Of a stretch of 64,000 nucleotides of DNA, positions 41,599 through 49,420 are shown piece after piece (positions within the stretch are counted from its first letter, which is position 1; each line of letters begins with the position of its first letter). The translations under genes were made by a program, and so were the position numbers. Origin of the DNA: Pseudomonadota bacterium (lineage in GTDB: Bacteria; Myxococcota_A; Polyangia; GCA-2747355); assembly GCA_016711215.1 (NCBI GenBank), contig JADJTL010000001.1:740001-804000 (forward strand), written 5' to 3'. The notes beneath the pieces were generated by a model. It saw only the letters and a list, made by a program, of their open reading frames with translations, did no database searches and was not told where the DNA came from.

Positions 41599-42343
41599 GC
41601 GCCCCGGTGAGGACGACGTCCTCCTGCGGGACATCCTGCGGGAAGGGACCCTTGGGGCCCGTCGCCAGCTTGGCGATCGCGTCGGCCACCGCCATCCCCT
41701 TCGTCACCCGGCCGAAGACGGCGTAACCCCAACCGCGCAAGCTCTTGTCGCGGTGGTTGAGGAAGGCGTTGTCCTTGACGTTGATGAAGAACTGCGCGCC
41801 GGCGCTATGGGGATCCGAGGTCCGCGCCATCGCGACCGTGCCGCGCTCGTTGCGCAGCCCGCTGTTGGCCTCGTTCTGGATTGGGGCGCGCGTCGGCTTC
41901 TCAGTGAACGAGGTGTCGAAACCGCCACCCTGGATCATGAAGCCGTCGATCACGCGGTGAAAGATCGTGCCGTCGTAGAAGCCGGCGCGGACGTACTCCG
42001 CAAAATTGGCCACCGTGCCCGGCGCCTTGTCGGCATAGAGTTCGATCGTGAGCTTTCCTCGCGTCGTGGTCAGCTCCACCTCGCGGGCCACGCCCGGCGG
42101 CGGCGGTGGTGCGGCGTTGGCCGGAGCGCCACCCGCTGTGGCCGCGGCTGCGGGGCCCTTCGCGGCAGCCACCTTTGCGGGGGTCGACGCGGCCTGCGCG
42201 ACGGGAGTGGCCTGCCGGGCGCGAGGCGCCTCGGTGCCGGCGCTCGGTGGTTGATCCTTCTTGGTGCAGCCGGAGCCGGCCGTCGCCAGGAGCGAGCAGA
42301 GGGTCAGGAGCTGCAGTGGAATCCTGGGTAGGCTCTGGCGCAT
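41585..42343 (-). CDS. Cyclophilin-type peptidyl-prolyl isomerase lipoprotein
   Basis: A 252-residue lipoprotein: signal LQLLTLCSLLATAGSGC with lipidated Cys, then an Ala/Pro-rich linker to about residue 90, then a cyclophilin domain. Key segments are LTIELYADKAPGTVANFAEY, FYDGTIFHRVIDGFMIQGGG (catalytic Arg in FHRV), AMARTSDPHSAGAQFFINV and LRGWGYAVFGRVTKGMAVAD. It is expected to catalyse proline isomerisation in the periplasm. ATG 42343 has AAGGAGGAG upstream; longer frames lack this. It is on the same strand as the glycan operon but separated by 69 bases. Confidence 0.93.
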   Translation of the reverse strand: MRQSLPRIPLQLLTLCSLLATAGSGCTKKDQPPSAGTEAPRARQATPVAQAASTPAKVAAAKGPAAAATAGGAPANAAPPPPPGVAREVELTTTRGKLTIELYADKAPGTVANFAEYVRAGFYDGTIFHRVIDGFMIQGGGFDTSFTEKPTRAPIQNEANSGLRNERGTVAMARTSDPHSAGAQFFINVKDNAFLNHRDKSLRGWGYAVFGRVTKGMAVADAIAKLATGPKGPFPQDVPQEDVVLTGARVLR

Positions 42344-42532
42344 CGTGGCTCTCCTCCTTGCTTCCGCCCAGCTCAGCCTGAGGTCGGGCGGGCAGAGGCT
42401 AGCCATTCGGTAGGCGCGGCGCAAGCCCGCTCTGCGCCTGCTCTGCGCGCGTTGCTGGTGTGGCTCGCAGCAGGCTGGGTTGGGCACCCGGAGGGCGATC
42501 GGGGCGGGGGAGCTAGCGGCGGAGGATCCGCG

Positions 42533-44140
42533 CTACGGCTTCAGCCGCAGCCAGGCCTCGACGAGCGGGCGGGGCCCCTGGCTGGTGGGCAGCGCGACGC
42601 TGCTGGTGACCAACCCTTGGGCGATCCCCTGCGGCGCGAAGGCCGCCTGGAGGGGCAGGGCGCTGATGCCGTGCTCCGCCAGCGTCTGTAGCTCGCCCGC
42701 CTGCGTGCGACCATCGCCGTTGGCGTCGAGCCAGAGCTTCAGGCCGCCGAAGCCCGCGTCCTGCGCATCGACCAGGCCATCGCCCGTCCCGCCGTTAACC
42801 TCACGGTCGAGCTCGGCCAGCGCCGCGAAGCCGTCGCGACAGCGACCGTTGCCGCAGCGACCCACGTCGCCGAAGAGCTCCTGGACGGCGTTGATCCGGC
42901 CATCGTCATTGCGGTCGATCACGAGGAAGGCATCGCGCGGCCCGACCCAGCGCACCTGCTGCGGCCGCCCGCTGCCCAGGAGGTCGAAGGTCGCCCTGGG
43001 GGCTGCGCCCTCGGCCAGGCCGTCGCCGTCGAGATCGACGATCAGCGGGTCACCGCCGCCGCCACCGCCGCCGCCCGTGTCTGGTGGGACGCAGCGTCCG
43101 CCGGGCGACCAGGCTTCGAGCACCGCGGCTTCGAGCTGCCGCTGAAGAATCACGATCCGCTCGTCGATGCCGGCCGTGATGCCCTCGCGCCGGATCGTCT
43201 CGCCCTCCACCAGGCGGGGATTCACCAGGCTCAGGTCCGCGTTCTGGCACAGGCGGTTTGCGCTGACGAAGCGCTCGACGCTGCCGCGGGCGCGGGTCCG
43301 CATGCTGTCGGTGATGCGCCGCAGGTCCGTGCTACAGGTGCTGTTGACCTGCTCCAGGGCAGACGCCAGCTGCGCATCGGCGAGCGCCCAGCCCTGCTCG
43401 AGACCGAGCCGATAGGCCACGGCCTTGGCGTTGGTCTTGTCGTCGCACTGCGCCGCGGCGCGCAGCTCGTAGACCGCATAGGTGGCGGCCGCCGTGACGC
43501 CGCGCTGGGCACCCTCGACCTGCCAGGCCGTGACGAACGCCTGGGCCTGGTCGCTGAGGCAGGCGAAGCGCTCGCGCACGCTCTGCGCCACCGACTCCTC
43601 CGCGCTGGTGAGCTGATCCCTCGACTGGGCGACGGTGTCTTGGACCAGCCGCTCACAGCTCGTCCCTTCGACCTGCTCCGGCGCAAGCAGCGGGCAGTCG
43701 TAGTACTTCGAGAACTCCGACTGGGCGAGCAGCGCCAGGGAGATGCGGCCGAGCGGTTGCCGCAGCGCGGAGGTCATGGCGCCGCGCACGGGATCGGCGT
43801 TGGCCACCGTCCCGCCCGGCATCGGCGCACCGATGCGCTCGGCCGTGATCGAGGCGACGATCTGCGGGTCGATACCCTTATCCACCAGGCTCTGTTGCAG
43901 CGCGCCGATGAAGAGCGCCACGCCGCGCTCACGCCCCGTGGCGAGGCGCTCGTAGGAGCGCAGAATGGCGGTATAGGCCTCCGCCGCCGGGCTCGCTTCG
44001 AGCGGGTGTTGGCCCTGCGGGTCGGGGCTCAGCGCGGGGTCGGCCGCGTCCCTGTCGTCGGCGCCCGCACAGCCGAGGACGGGTAGCGCCGCAAGCAGCG
44101 CCAAACAAAGCCTTGAACCCGGTCGCGTGTAGCTGGGCAT
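42533..44140 (-). CDS. Large lipoprotein with EF-hand-like calcium repeats
   Basis: A 535-residue predicted lipoprotein (LCLALLAALPVLGC, lipidated Cys). The central 330 residues are alpha-helical with several cysteines. After a poly-Gly linker (about 364-372) the C-terminus has calcium-binding motifs: DLDGDGLAEG, DRNDDGRINAVQELFGD and DANGDGRTQAGELQTL, as in EF-hand/dockerin-like repeats. ATG 44140 has GGAGGG seven bases upstream; ATG 44155 lacks it. It is divergent from flp across the 715-base region. Its role is unknown; it could be a calcium-dependent surface protein linked to the pilus. Confidence 0.8.
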   Translation of the reverse strand: MPSYTRPGSRLCLALLAALPVLGCAGADDRDAADPALSPDPQGQHPLEASPAAEAYTAILRSYERLATGRERGVALFIGALQQSLVDKGIDPQIVASITAERIGAPMPGGTVANADPVRGAMTSALRQPLGRISLALLAQSEFSKYYDCPLLAPEQVEGTSCERLVQDTVAQSRDQLTSAEESVAQSVRERFACLSDQAQAFVTAWQVEGAQRGVTAAATYAVYELRAAAQCDDKTNAKAVAYRLGLEQGWALADAQLASALEQVNSTCSTDLRRITDSMRTRARGSVERFVSANRLCQNADLSLVNPRLVEGETIRREGITAGIDERIVILQRQLEAAVLEAWSPGGRCVPPDTGGGGGGGGDPLIVDLDGDGLAEGAAPRATFDLLGSGRPQQVRWVGPRDAFLVIDRNDDGRINAVQELFGDVGRCGNGRCRDGFAALAELDREVNGGTGDGLVDAQDAGFGGLKLWLDANGDGRTQAGELQTLAEHGISALPLQAAFAPQGIAQGLVTSSVALPTSQGPRPLVEAWLRLKP

Positions 44141-44503
44141 CCGTCTTCCCTCCATGCGATGGCCGGACCATCTGAGCGCTCATCTGTGAGCGCATTCGTT
44201 CTTCGGCCGCCCCACGCAGCCGACGCGCTTCCTATTTCGCACTCTGCCTTCTCACTCCGCATCGAAAGTGATGCATCGACCGTACCGACGACCGAAGTGC
44301 TCCGTGCCTCGTCCAATGAGACGATATCCCTTCAATTAGGTGTGGGGCCGTCGAGCGGGCACTGGGGGGTCGCGTACCGCCGAAACCCGAGGCTCAAGTG
44401 GTAGCGGCGCCGACCGGGGACCGCCGCTGGGTCGCGATAGACGCTAGAAATGAAAGAAAATACAAGGGCCTAGACTTGAAGTCAGCGGCCATGCGGATCC
44501 CCT

Positions 44504-44530
44504 GGGGGGTAGACCCCCTCCCTCCGGGGG
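44504..44530 (+). repeat. Alternating G/C tracts (possible alternative hairpins)
   Basis: GGGGGG (44504-44509), CCCCC (44514-44518) and GGGGG (44526-44530) occur in order. The C tract can pair with either G tract, giving two mutually exclusive stems, the pattern of an RNA switch or attenuator. No T-run follows. Confidence 0.35.
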
Positions 44531-44755
44531 ACCGCCTCTCCACCGCCTTCGGGCGCATGGGCGACTCCGGCGGTGTCATCGAACCATCTGCATTTGCGCG
44601 GCATTCTTCGGACCGCGGCTGGCTCCTTGGCGCGCCGACGGCCCGCGCGCGGCCGCTTACCGATTCCCGCAGCGCGGATCGGCCGCGGCAGGCTTCGCAG
44701 CCAACCTGCCGTCGTGAAAGGGAATAGCCTTCCCGTCGACGCCCCAAAAGCGACC

Positions 44756-44771
44756 TGGTACAGTGGTTGCT
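44756..44771 (+). promoter_or_regulatory. Sigma-54 (-24/-12) promoter of the Tad locus
   Basis: TGGTAC, five bases, TTGCT: the GG (-24) and GC (-12) have exactly the required spacing and 14 of the discriminating bases fit TGGCAC-N5-TTGCW with one change. The expected start is near 44782, about 75 bases before flp. It predicts control by an NtrC-type enhancer-binding protein, which is not encoded here. Confidence 0.65.
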
Positions 44772-44794
44772 GTCGCTGCTTCCCAACAGCAACC
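44765..44794 (+). repeat. Perfect inverted repeat over the sigma-54 -12 element
   Basis: GGTTGCTGT (44765-44773) and ACAGCAACC (44786-44794) form a 9-bp perfect stem with a 12-base loop. It overlaps the -12 box and the predicted start site, so it may be a repressor operator or a leader hairpin. Confidence 0.45.
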
Positions 44795-44855
44795 CGCCGC
44801 GATCGCCCAGTAAGCAGACGCGGTACAGTGGCCCGAGAGGCCGGAGGAGCGACCC

Positions 44856-45032
44856 ATGAAGAGCCTAGTTGTCCGCCTGTGGAACGACGAGAGTGCAGTT
44901 TCCGCCACCGAATACGGCATCATCGCCTCAGTCATCGCCGTCGGTATCATCGCGGCGCTGGTGCTGCTCCGCAACAACCTGCGCACCCTCTTCAATCGCG
45001 TTTCTGGCACGGTGCAGAGCAGCGGCGGCTAG
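44856..45032 (+). CDS. flp: Flp/Fap-type pilin (Tad major pilin)
   Basis: A 58-residue pilin precursor: short leader MKSLVVRLWNDESA, then VSATEYGIIASVIAVGIIAA, the hydrophobic Flp helix with the conserved Glu-Tyr pair at +5/+6, then LLRNNLRTLFNRVSGTVQSSGG. Prepilin peptidase normally cuts Flp precursors after Gly; here the -1 residue would be Ala. ATG 44856 has GGAGGAG upstream. It heads the Tad locus and, at 177 bases, is easily missed by gene callers. Confidence 0.9.
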   Translation: MKSLVVRLWNDESAVSATEYGIIASVIAVGIIAALVLLRNNLRTLFNRVSGTVQSSGG

Positions 45033-45136
45033 TAGCGCCTCCGGCTGGGCGCTGATGGATGGCGGGTGTGCCGCTGAGCGGGAGGCGGCTCGTTGCCGGT
45101 GCAGCGCAACGAGCCGCCACAGAGCGGAGGGAATCA

Positions 45137-45565
45137 GTGCGAGCCCGAAAACGCCATGGTGACCGTTCGGGGGAGCAGGGCGGGGCGGCGATCGAGTTTG
45201 CCCTCGTCCTGCCCCTCTTCCTCCTGCTCGTGGTTGCGATGCTCATTCTCGGTCAGATGTTGACGGTTCGCTCGGCGCTGGCCGGCGCCGTGTATAGCGC
45301 CGCCCGCACCTGCGCGCTGGCCCGCGATCCGAGCCAGGCCTGCGCCAACCGCGTCGTGACCAACAGGATGGGTTTCGTCGCCAATCAGGCGTGTGTTAGG
45401 CTGACCGTCGCGACGACCAATCCAGCCGAGCCGGGGTATCCTGCGGTCAATGCGTTCCAGGTCACCGCCACCTGCACGCAGCCGGGGGGCCTCGTCCAGG
45501 TGCTCCAGGCGCAGATTGGCGGGCAGCTGAATCAGGTCACCGCGCGCGCGGTGATGCCCTATTGA
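45137..45565 (+). CDS. tadE: TadE-like minor pilin
   Basis: A 142-residue pseudopilin-like protein. The TadE signature is GGAAIEFALVLPLFLLLVVA near the N-terminus, with the Glu of the processing motif, followed by an external domain with AVYSAARTCALARD and a cysteine-bearing segment. Start GTG 45137 has GGAGG six bases upstream; the longer frame from 45059 is not needed. TadE proteins are processed by the same peptidase as Flp and are required for pilus assembly. Order after flp fits. Confidence 0.85.
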   Translation: MRARKRHGDRSGEQGGAAIEFALVLPLFLLLVVAMLILGQMLTVRSALAGAVYSAARTCALARDPSQACANRVVTNRMGFVANQACVRLTVATTNPAEPGYPAVNAFQVTATCTQPGGLVQVLQAQIGGQLNQVTARAVMPY

Positions 45566-45607
45566 ACCCCCTGGCGCTCGGCTGCGAGCGCGGAGTACGA
45601 GGCCAGC

Positions 45608-46597
45608 ATGGCTCAGGTCACGACGCGCCGCGCTTCATCAGCAGCGACTGTCTTCTTCATGATCGCGGCCGTCGCCTGTGCGGCGGCCGCCGCCTGGGTG
45701 CTCTCGACGGTACTGGAGCGCAAGTACTCGGGCGATCCGGTTCAGTCGCTCGTCGTGGTCAAGTCGGCGCTGCCGGCGGGCCAAACCGTCGCTGCGGAGG
45801 CGCTGCGGCTCGCCGAGTGGCCGAAGAGCGCCATTCCTGACGGCGCCTTCAGCCGCATCGAGGATGCGCTGAAGGATGGGCGCGTGCCGCTGATTCCGCT
45901 CGTGCGGGGCGAGCCCTTGCTGCGCAGTCAGCTCTCCAAGGCCCACGCGGGCTTCGGGATCGCCGCCCTGATGGAGCGCGGTAAGCGCGCCGTCGCGGTG
46001 CCCTGCGCGGATCAGGTGACCCTCTCCCGGCTGGTCTACCCGGGCGCGCGGGTCGACGTCCTCAGCACCATCAACGACGAGGACGCCGAGGGGCATGCCT
46101 TGCTCAAGACCCGGGTCGTGCTGCAGGACGTCAAGGTGCTGGCGGTCGGGGAGGACATCGACCCCGTGACGATCGCCGCGCGACGGGCGAGCGCCGCGCG
46201 AAAGGATGACGACGCCGCGGCCGCTTCGACCCAGGACGACGCCGCTGCGGAGCGGCAGGCGCGGGGCGTCGTGACGCTGCTCGTGACGCCCGAGCAGGCC
46301 TCGATCCTCACCTTGGCCGCTCGTGACGGCCATCTCGACCTCTCGCTGCGCCATCCGGACGACCATGCTGAGGTGGTGACCAGCACCTTCAGCCGCCTGC
46401 GTTTCGCCGGGGACGAGCTGGACGCCGATCCCGAGGCCGCGCTATCGGGCGCGGGGCCTGGCGCCACCGGCGCGCGGGCGTCGGTGATTCAGCGCCGGCG
46501 TGCCAGCCCAAACACGGCCGCCGGGAGGGAGCGTCGCGGCGCGACGTTGCAGGAGAGTCCCGCGATTCGCATTCTGCGCAGCAGCGATGGACAGTAA
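45608..46597 (+). CDS. cpaB: CpaB/RcpC pilus assembly protein
   Basis: A 329-residue protein with one N-terminal hydrophobic segment (ATVFFMIAAVACAAAAAWVL), a SAF domain (about 46-115; VVVKSALPAGQTVAAEALRL) and the RcpC core (KRAVAVPCADQVTLSRLVYPG, GARVDVLSTIN). The acidic/Ala insertion around residue 200-215 and a basic disordered C-terminus are specific to this protein. CpaB is a periplasmic factor thought to help stabilise or gate the secretin. It overlaps none of its neighbours; cpaC begins 19 bases later. Confidence 0.88.
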   Translation: MAQVTTRRASSAATVFFMIAAVACAAAAAWVLSTVLERKYSGDPVQSLVVVKSALPAGQTVAAEALRLAEWPKSAIPDGAFSRIEDALKDGRVPLIPLVRGEPLLRSQLSKAHAGFGIAALMERGKRAVAVPCADQVTLSRLVYPGARVDVLSTINDEDAEGHALLKTRVVLQDVKVLAVGEDIDPVTIAARRASAARKDDDAAAASTQDDAAAERQARGVVTLLVTPEQASILTLAARDGHLDLSLRHPDDHAEVVTSTFSRLRFAGDELDADPEAALSGAGPGATGARASVIQRRRASPNTAAGRERRGATLQESPAIRILRSSDGQ

Positions 46598-46616
46598 ATC
46601 TCGCCACGGAGAAGTC

Positions 46617-48161
46617 ATGCCCTGCTCTTTCGCCGAGCCCTTCGCGCCCCGCCGGCAGCCTGAACTCGCGGCAGTCGCAACCACGCACGAGGCGCCGCGC
46701 CGGCGGAGACCTGCGTGGGCGCGCTGCCAGCTCCTGGTCGCCGCGCTGGCGCTTCTGCTAACCGAGACGGTGGCTTCGGGCGCGCCCCCGCTGGTGGTGC
46801 CTTTGCAGGACTCGAGGACGCTGCCCCTCTCAGCCGGGGTGGCGGAGATTAGCGTCTCCAGCGCCGATATCGCGGACGTCAAGGCGCTCGGTGGCGGCCG
46901 CCTGCTGGTCAACGGAAAGCGCCTCGGGCAGACACGGATCACGACCGTCGACCGCTCCGGCAACGTCGAGCATCACCTCGTCCAGGTCGTGCTGCCGGTC
47001 AACGAGCTGGCCGAGCGCTTGCGCGCGATCCTGCCCCGGCAGCGCATCGCCGTGCGCGCGGTCGGCAGCTCGCTCGCGCTGACCGGTGTCGTCGACGATG
47101 TGTTGGTTTCCCAACGCGCCGAGCGCATCGTGCAGGCGCACCTGGCGACGCTGGGCCTGGATCGCGAGCGGGCCTCGGTCCTGAACTTCCTCTCGATTCG
47201 GGGCAAGCAGCAGGTCCAGCTGCGGGTGAAGATCGCCGAGGTGTCTCGCACCGCGCTCCGTCAGATCGGTGTCAACGCCTGGTACCGTACGGCGGACCGT
47301 ACGGGGGGATTGATGGCACCCGGTACGCAGCTCGGTGCGGCGCTGGCGCCCGATCTGGGCGAGACTGGCTCGGGACTTCAGATCGGGGGGGGGCAGAGTC
47401 CGGGCGCGGGACAGCTCTCCCCGCTGCCGCTGCTGACGCCGCCCTTCGCGACGGACGCCTTTGGCCTGCTCTTCGCCAGTCAGGACAGCTCGTCCTTCCC
47501 GCTGAGCATCGCCCTCAATCTCCTGCGCGGCAAAGGGATGGCTAAGGTGCTCTCCGAGCCGACGCTCGTCGCCTTCAGCGGCCAGAAGGCTGAATTCCTC
47601 GCTGGAGGCGAGTTCCCGGTGCCGATTCCGCAGGGGCTCGGCAACACGGGCATCGAGTTCAAGCGCTTCGGCGTGCAGCTCTCGTTCACGCCGACGGTGC
47701 TCGCAGATCATGCGATGCGCCTCAAGGTCGCCGTATCGGTCAGCGAGCGCGACCAGGGCAGCGCCGTGCTGATCCAGGGTACGAGCGTGCCGGGCCTCTC
47801 GACCCGCTTGGGCGAGACGACGGTGCAGCTGAAGAACGGGCAGAGCTTCGCCATCGCCGGGCTCTTGCAGGACAGGATCGAGAACAGCTCGAGTCGTGTG
47901 CCCCTGCTCGGCGATTTGCCGGTGATCGGCATGCTCTTTCGGCGCAATTCGTTTCGGCGCACGGAGACGGAGCTCGTGATTCTGGTGACCGCGAATCTCG
48001 TGCAGCCGCTGAAGGCCGGCGAGGTCCCTCCGCTGCCCGGCGAGGATGAGATCAGCGACCCGGGCGATGTACGCTTCTTCTTGCTCGGTGACATCGAGGT
48101 CAACAAGCGCATCAAGCTGAGCGGTCGCGGTGCCGCGGGACCGGTTGGATTCAATCCATGA
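46617..48161 (+). CDS. cpaC: CpaC/RcpA secretin
   Basis: A 514-residue outer-membrane secretin. An N-terminal signal region (CQLLVAALALLLTETVASGA) is followed by the BON/N-type periplasmic domain (VSSADIADVKALGGGRLLVN; GVVDDVLVSQRAERIVQAHL). The secretin core is clear: NLLRGKGMAKVLSEPTLVAF, SGQKAEFLAGGEFPVPIPQG and RVPLLGDLPVIGMLFRRNSF. It forms the channel through which the Flp pilus exits. ATG 46617 is supported by GGAG five bases upstream; ATG 46587 overlaps cpaB. The stop overlaps cpaE as ATGA. Confidence 0.93.
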   Translation: MPCSFAEPFAPRRQPELAAVATTHEAPRRRRPAWARCQLLVAALALLLTETVASGAPPLVVPLQDSRTLPLSAGVAEISVSSADIADVKALGGGRLLVNGKRLGQTRITTVDRSGNVEHHLVQVVLPVNELAERLRAILPRQRIAVRAVGSSLALTGVVDDVLVSQRAERIVQAHLATLGLDRERASVLNFLSIRGKQQVQLRVKIAEVSRTALRQIGVNAWYRTADRTGGLMAPGTQLGAALAPDLGETGSGLQIGGGQSPGAGQLSPLPLLTPPFATDAFGLLFASQDSSSFPLSIALNLLRGKGMAKVLSEPTLVAFSGQKAEFLAGGEFPVPIPQGLGNTGIEFKRFGVQLSFTPTVLADHAMRLKVAVSVSERDQGSAVLIQGTSVPGLSTRLGETTVQLKNGQSFAIAGLLQDRIENSSSRVPLLGDLPVIGMLFRRNSFRRTETELVILVTANLVQPLKAGEVPPLPGEDEISDPGDVRFFLLGDIEVNKRIKLSGRGAAGPVGFNP

Positions 48162-49384
48162 AGCCGCCGGGGCGCGAGCCCAGCCGCCCGCTGGCCGTGC
48201 AGCCGGGCCTGGCCGGCGCCCCGCGGCCGCCCACCGGCGAGGCTCAGCGCGCGAATGTGCCCATGCGCCGCCCGGGCAACCTCGACCAGGTTCCGACGAC
48301 CATTCTGCTCGAGCACGTGACGGGTCGCTCGCGCCAGGCGCGACGCGAGGTCAGCGCTCCTCTTCGCGCGGCGCCGCAAGAAGATGTCGTCAGGCGCAGC
48401 GCCGGCGGGCCCGAGCGCTTCGAACGCCCGCTTGCGGCGCCATTGACCGAGCAACAACCAAGCCCACTGGGACCCCGCGAAAGCGGCCACCACCAGCTAA
48501 CGACGGTTCGCGCCAATCCCTACCAGACGGCGCAAGGTCAAGGAGCGCAGCCGGAGGCGGCAGCGACGCCGGCGATGCCAGTGGAAGCGCCCACGACCGC
48601 TGCGCGCGTCGGACAGGTCGTTGCCTTTTTCGCCACGCATGGCGGCACGGGCGCGACGACGCTGGCCTGCAACGGCGCCGCGGCGCTGGCCCGCCGGCAG
48701 CAGGCCACCTGCCTGGTCGACCTCGACCTTCAGCTCGGCGATGCCTTGACCGTGCTCGGCCTGGAGCCCAAGTGCGCGATGTCGCGGCTCGCCCACGAGA
48801 TGGAGTCCTTCGACTGGGAGATGCTCGAGCCGATGCTGCCGCGCCACGGGTCGGGGCTGAGCGTCGTCTCGCAGGTCGGCAACCTCGAGGAGCTCGGCGA
48901 GCTGACCGTAGGCCGGATGCCGCAGGTGTTGCGCTACCTGCAAGGGCACTTCGCCTGCGTCGTCGTCGATGGTGTGCGCGACTTCGGCGATCACGCGCTG
49001 GCGACGCTCGACGTCGCCGATCGCGTGGTGCTGGTCGTCACCCAGGGTGTCTCGGCCGTGCGCGGCGCGTCGCGGCGACTGGCGATCTTTCGCCGCCTCG
49101 GCTACCCCGCGAGCAAGATCCAGATCGTCGTCAATCGCTACTCGCCGCGCCATCCGATCAGCCTTGCGGCCTTCACCGAGGCGCTCGGGCAGGCCCCCGT
49201 GGCGGTGATTCCAGAGGACGCCGCGACGGCGGGTCGAGCGGCCATGAAGGGGGCGCTCTTGCACGAGGTGGACGCTGGCGGTGCGGTCGATGGCGCGATC
49301 GAGGGGATGATTCACGGCCTGTTTGGCCTCGCCGCGCCGACGCGGCCCGTGGCCCGGCGTTGGTGGTCGCGCCGCCCCCGCTGA
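48158..49384 (+). CDS. cpaE: CpaE/TadZ-type MinD-like ATPase
   Basis: A 408-residue pilus-localisation ATPase. Residues 1-150 are Pro/Gln/Arg-rich and look disordered, whereas CpaE usually has a receiver-like domain there. The MinD-type domain (about 150-385) has deviant Walker A FFATHGGTGATTLACNGAAA, with Ala in place of the catalytic-site Lys, then LVDLDLQLGDALTVLGLEP, VVVDGVRDF and IVVNRYSPRHPISLAAF. Some CpaE/TadZ proteins share the GxTGATT loop. It is expected to position the Tad machine at a pole or site. Confidence 0.85.
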   Translation: MKPPGREPSRPLAVQPGLAGAPRPPTGEAQRANVPMRRPGNLDQVPTTILLEHVTGRSRQARREVSAPLRAAPQEDVVRRSAGGPERFERPLAAPLTEQQPSPLGPRESGHHQLTTVRANPYQTAQGQGAQPEAAATPAMPVEAPTTAARVGQVVAFFATHGGTGATTLACNGAAALARRQQATCLVDLDLQLGDALTVLGLEPKCAMSRLAHEMESFDWEMLEPMLPRHGSGLSVVSQVGNLEELGELTVGRMPQVLRYLQGHFACVVVDGVRDFGDHALATLDVADRVVLVVTQGVSAVRGASRRLAIFRRLGYPASKIQIVVNRYSPRHPISLAAFTEALGQAPVAVIPEDAATAGRAAMKGALLHEVDAGGAVDGAIEGMIHGLFGLAAPTRPVARRWWSRRPR

Positions 49385-49420
49385 GCGGGGGTGGCGAGTT
49401 GAGGGGAGAGAGGTCCGCGG

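Larger units (their letters stand above)
44141..44855. other. 715-base non-coding region before the Tad locus
   Basis: This is the longest non-coding stretch of the window, lower in G+C around 44200-44480. It holds the hairpin-prone GGCC...GACTTGAAGTC...GGCC (about 44468-44490), alternating G/C tracts (44504-44530), a sigma-54 promoter (44756-44771), a stem-loop (44765-44794) and a duplicated GGTACAGTGG (44757 and 44822). An open frame at 44398-44727 has no family resemblance. Some of it may be a long leader or small RNA. Confidence 0.6.

Noticed and set aside
44398..44727. 109-codon frame in the region before flp
   Set aside because: No homology signal or good ribosome site, and amino-acid composition resembles non-coding DNA.
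44822..44831. Second GGTACAGTGG as another sigma-54 promoter
   Set aside because: No TTGC follows at -12 spacing.
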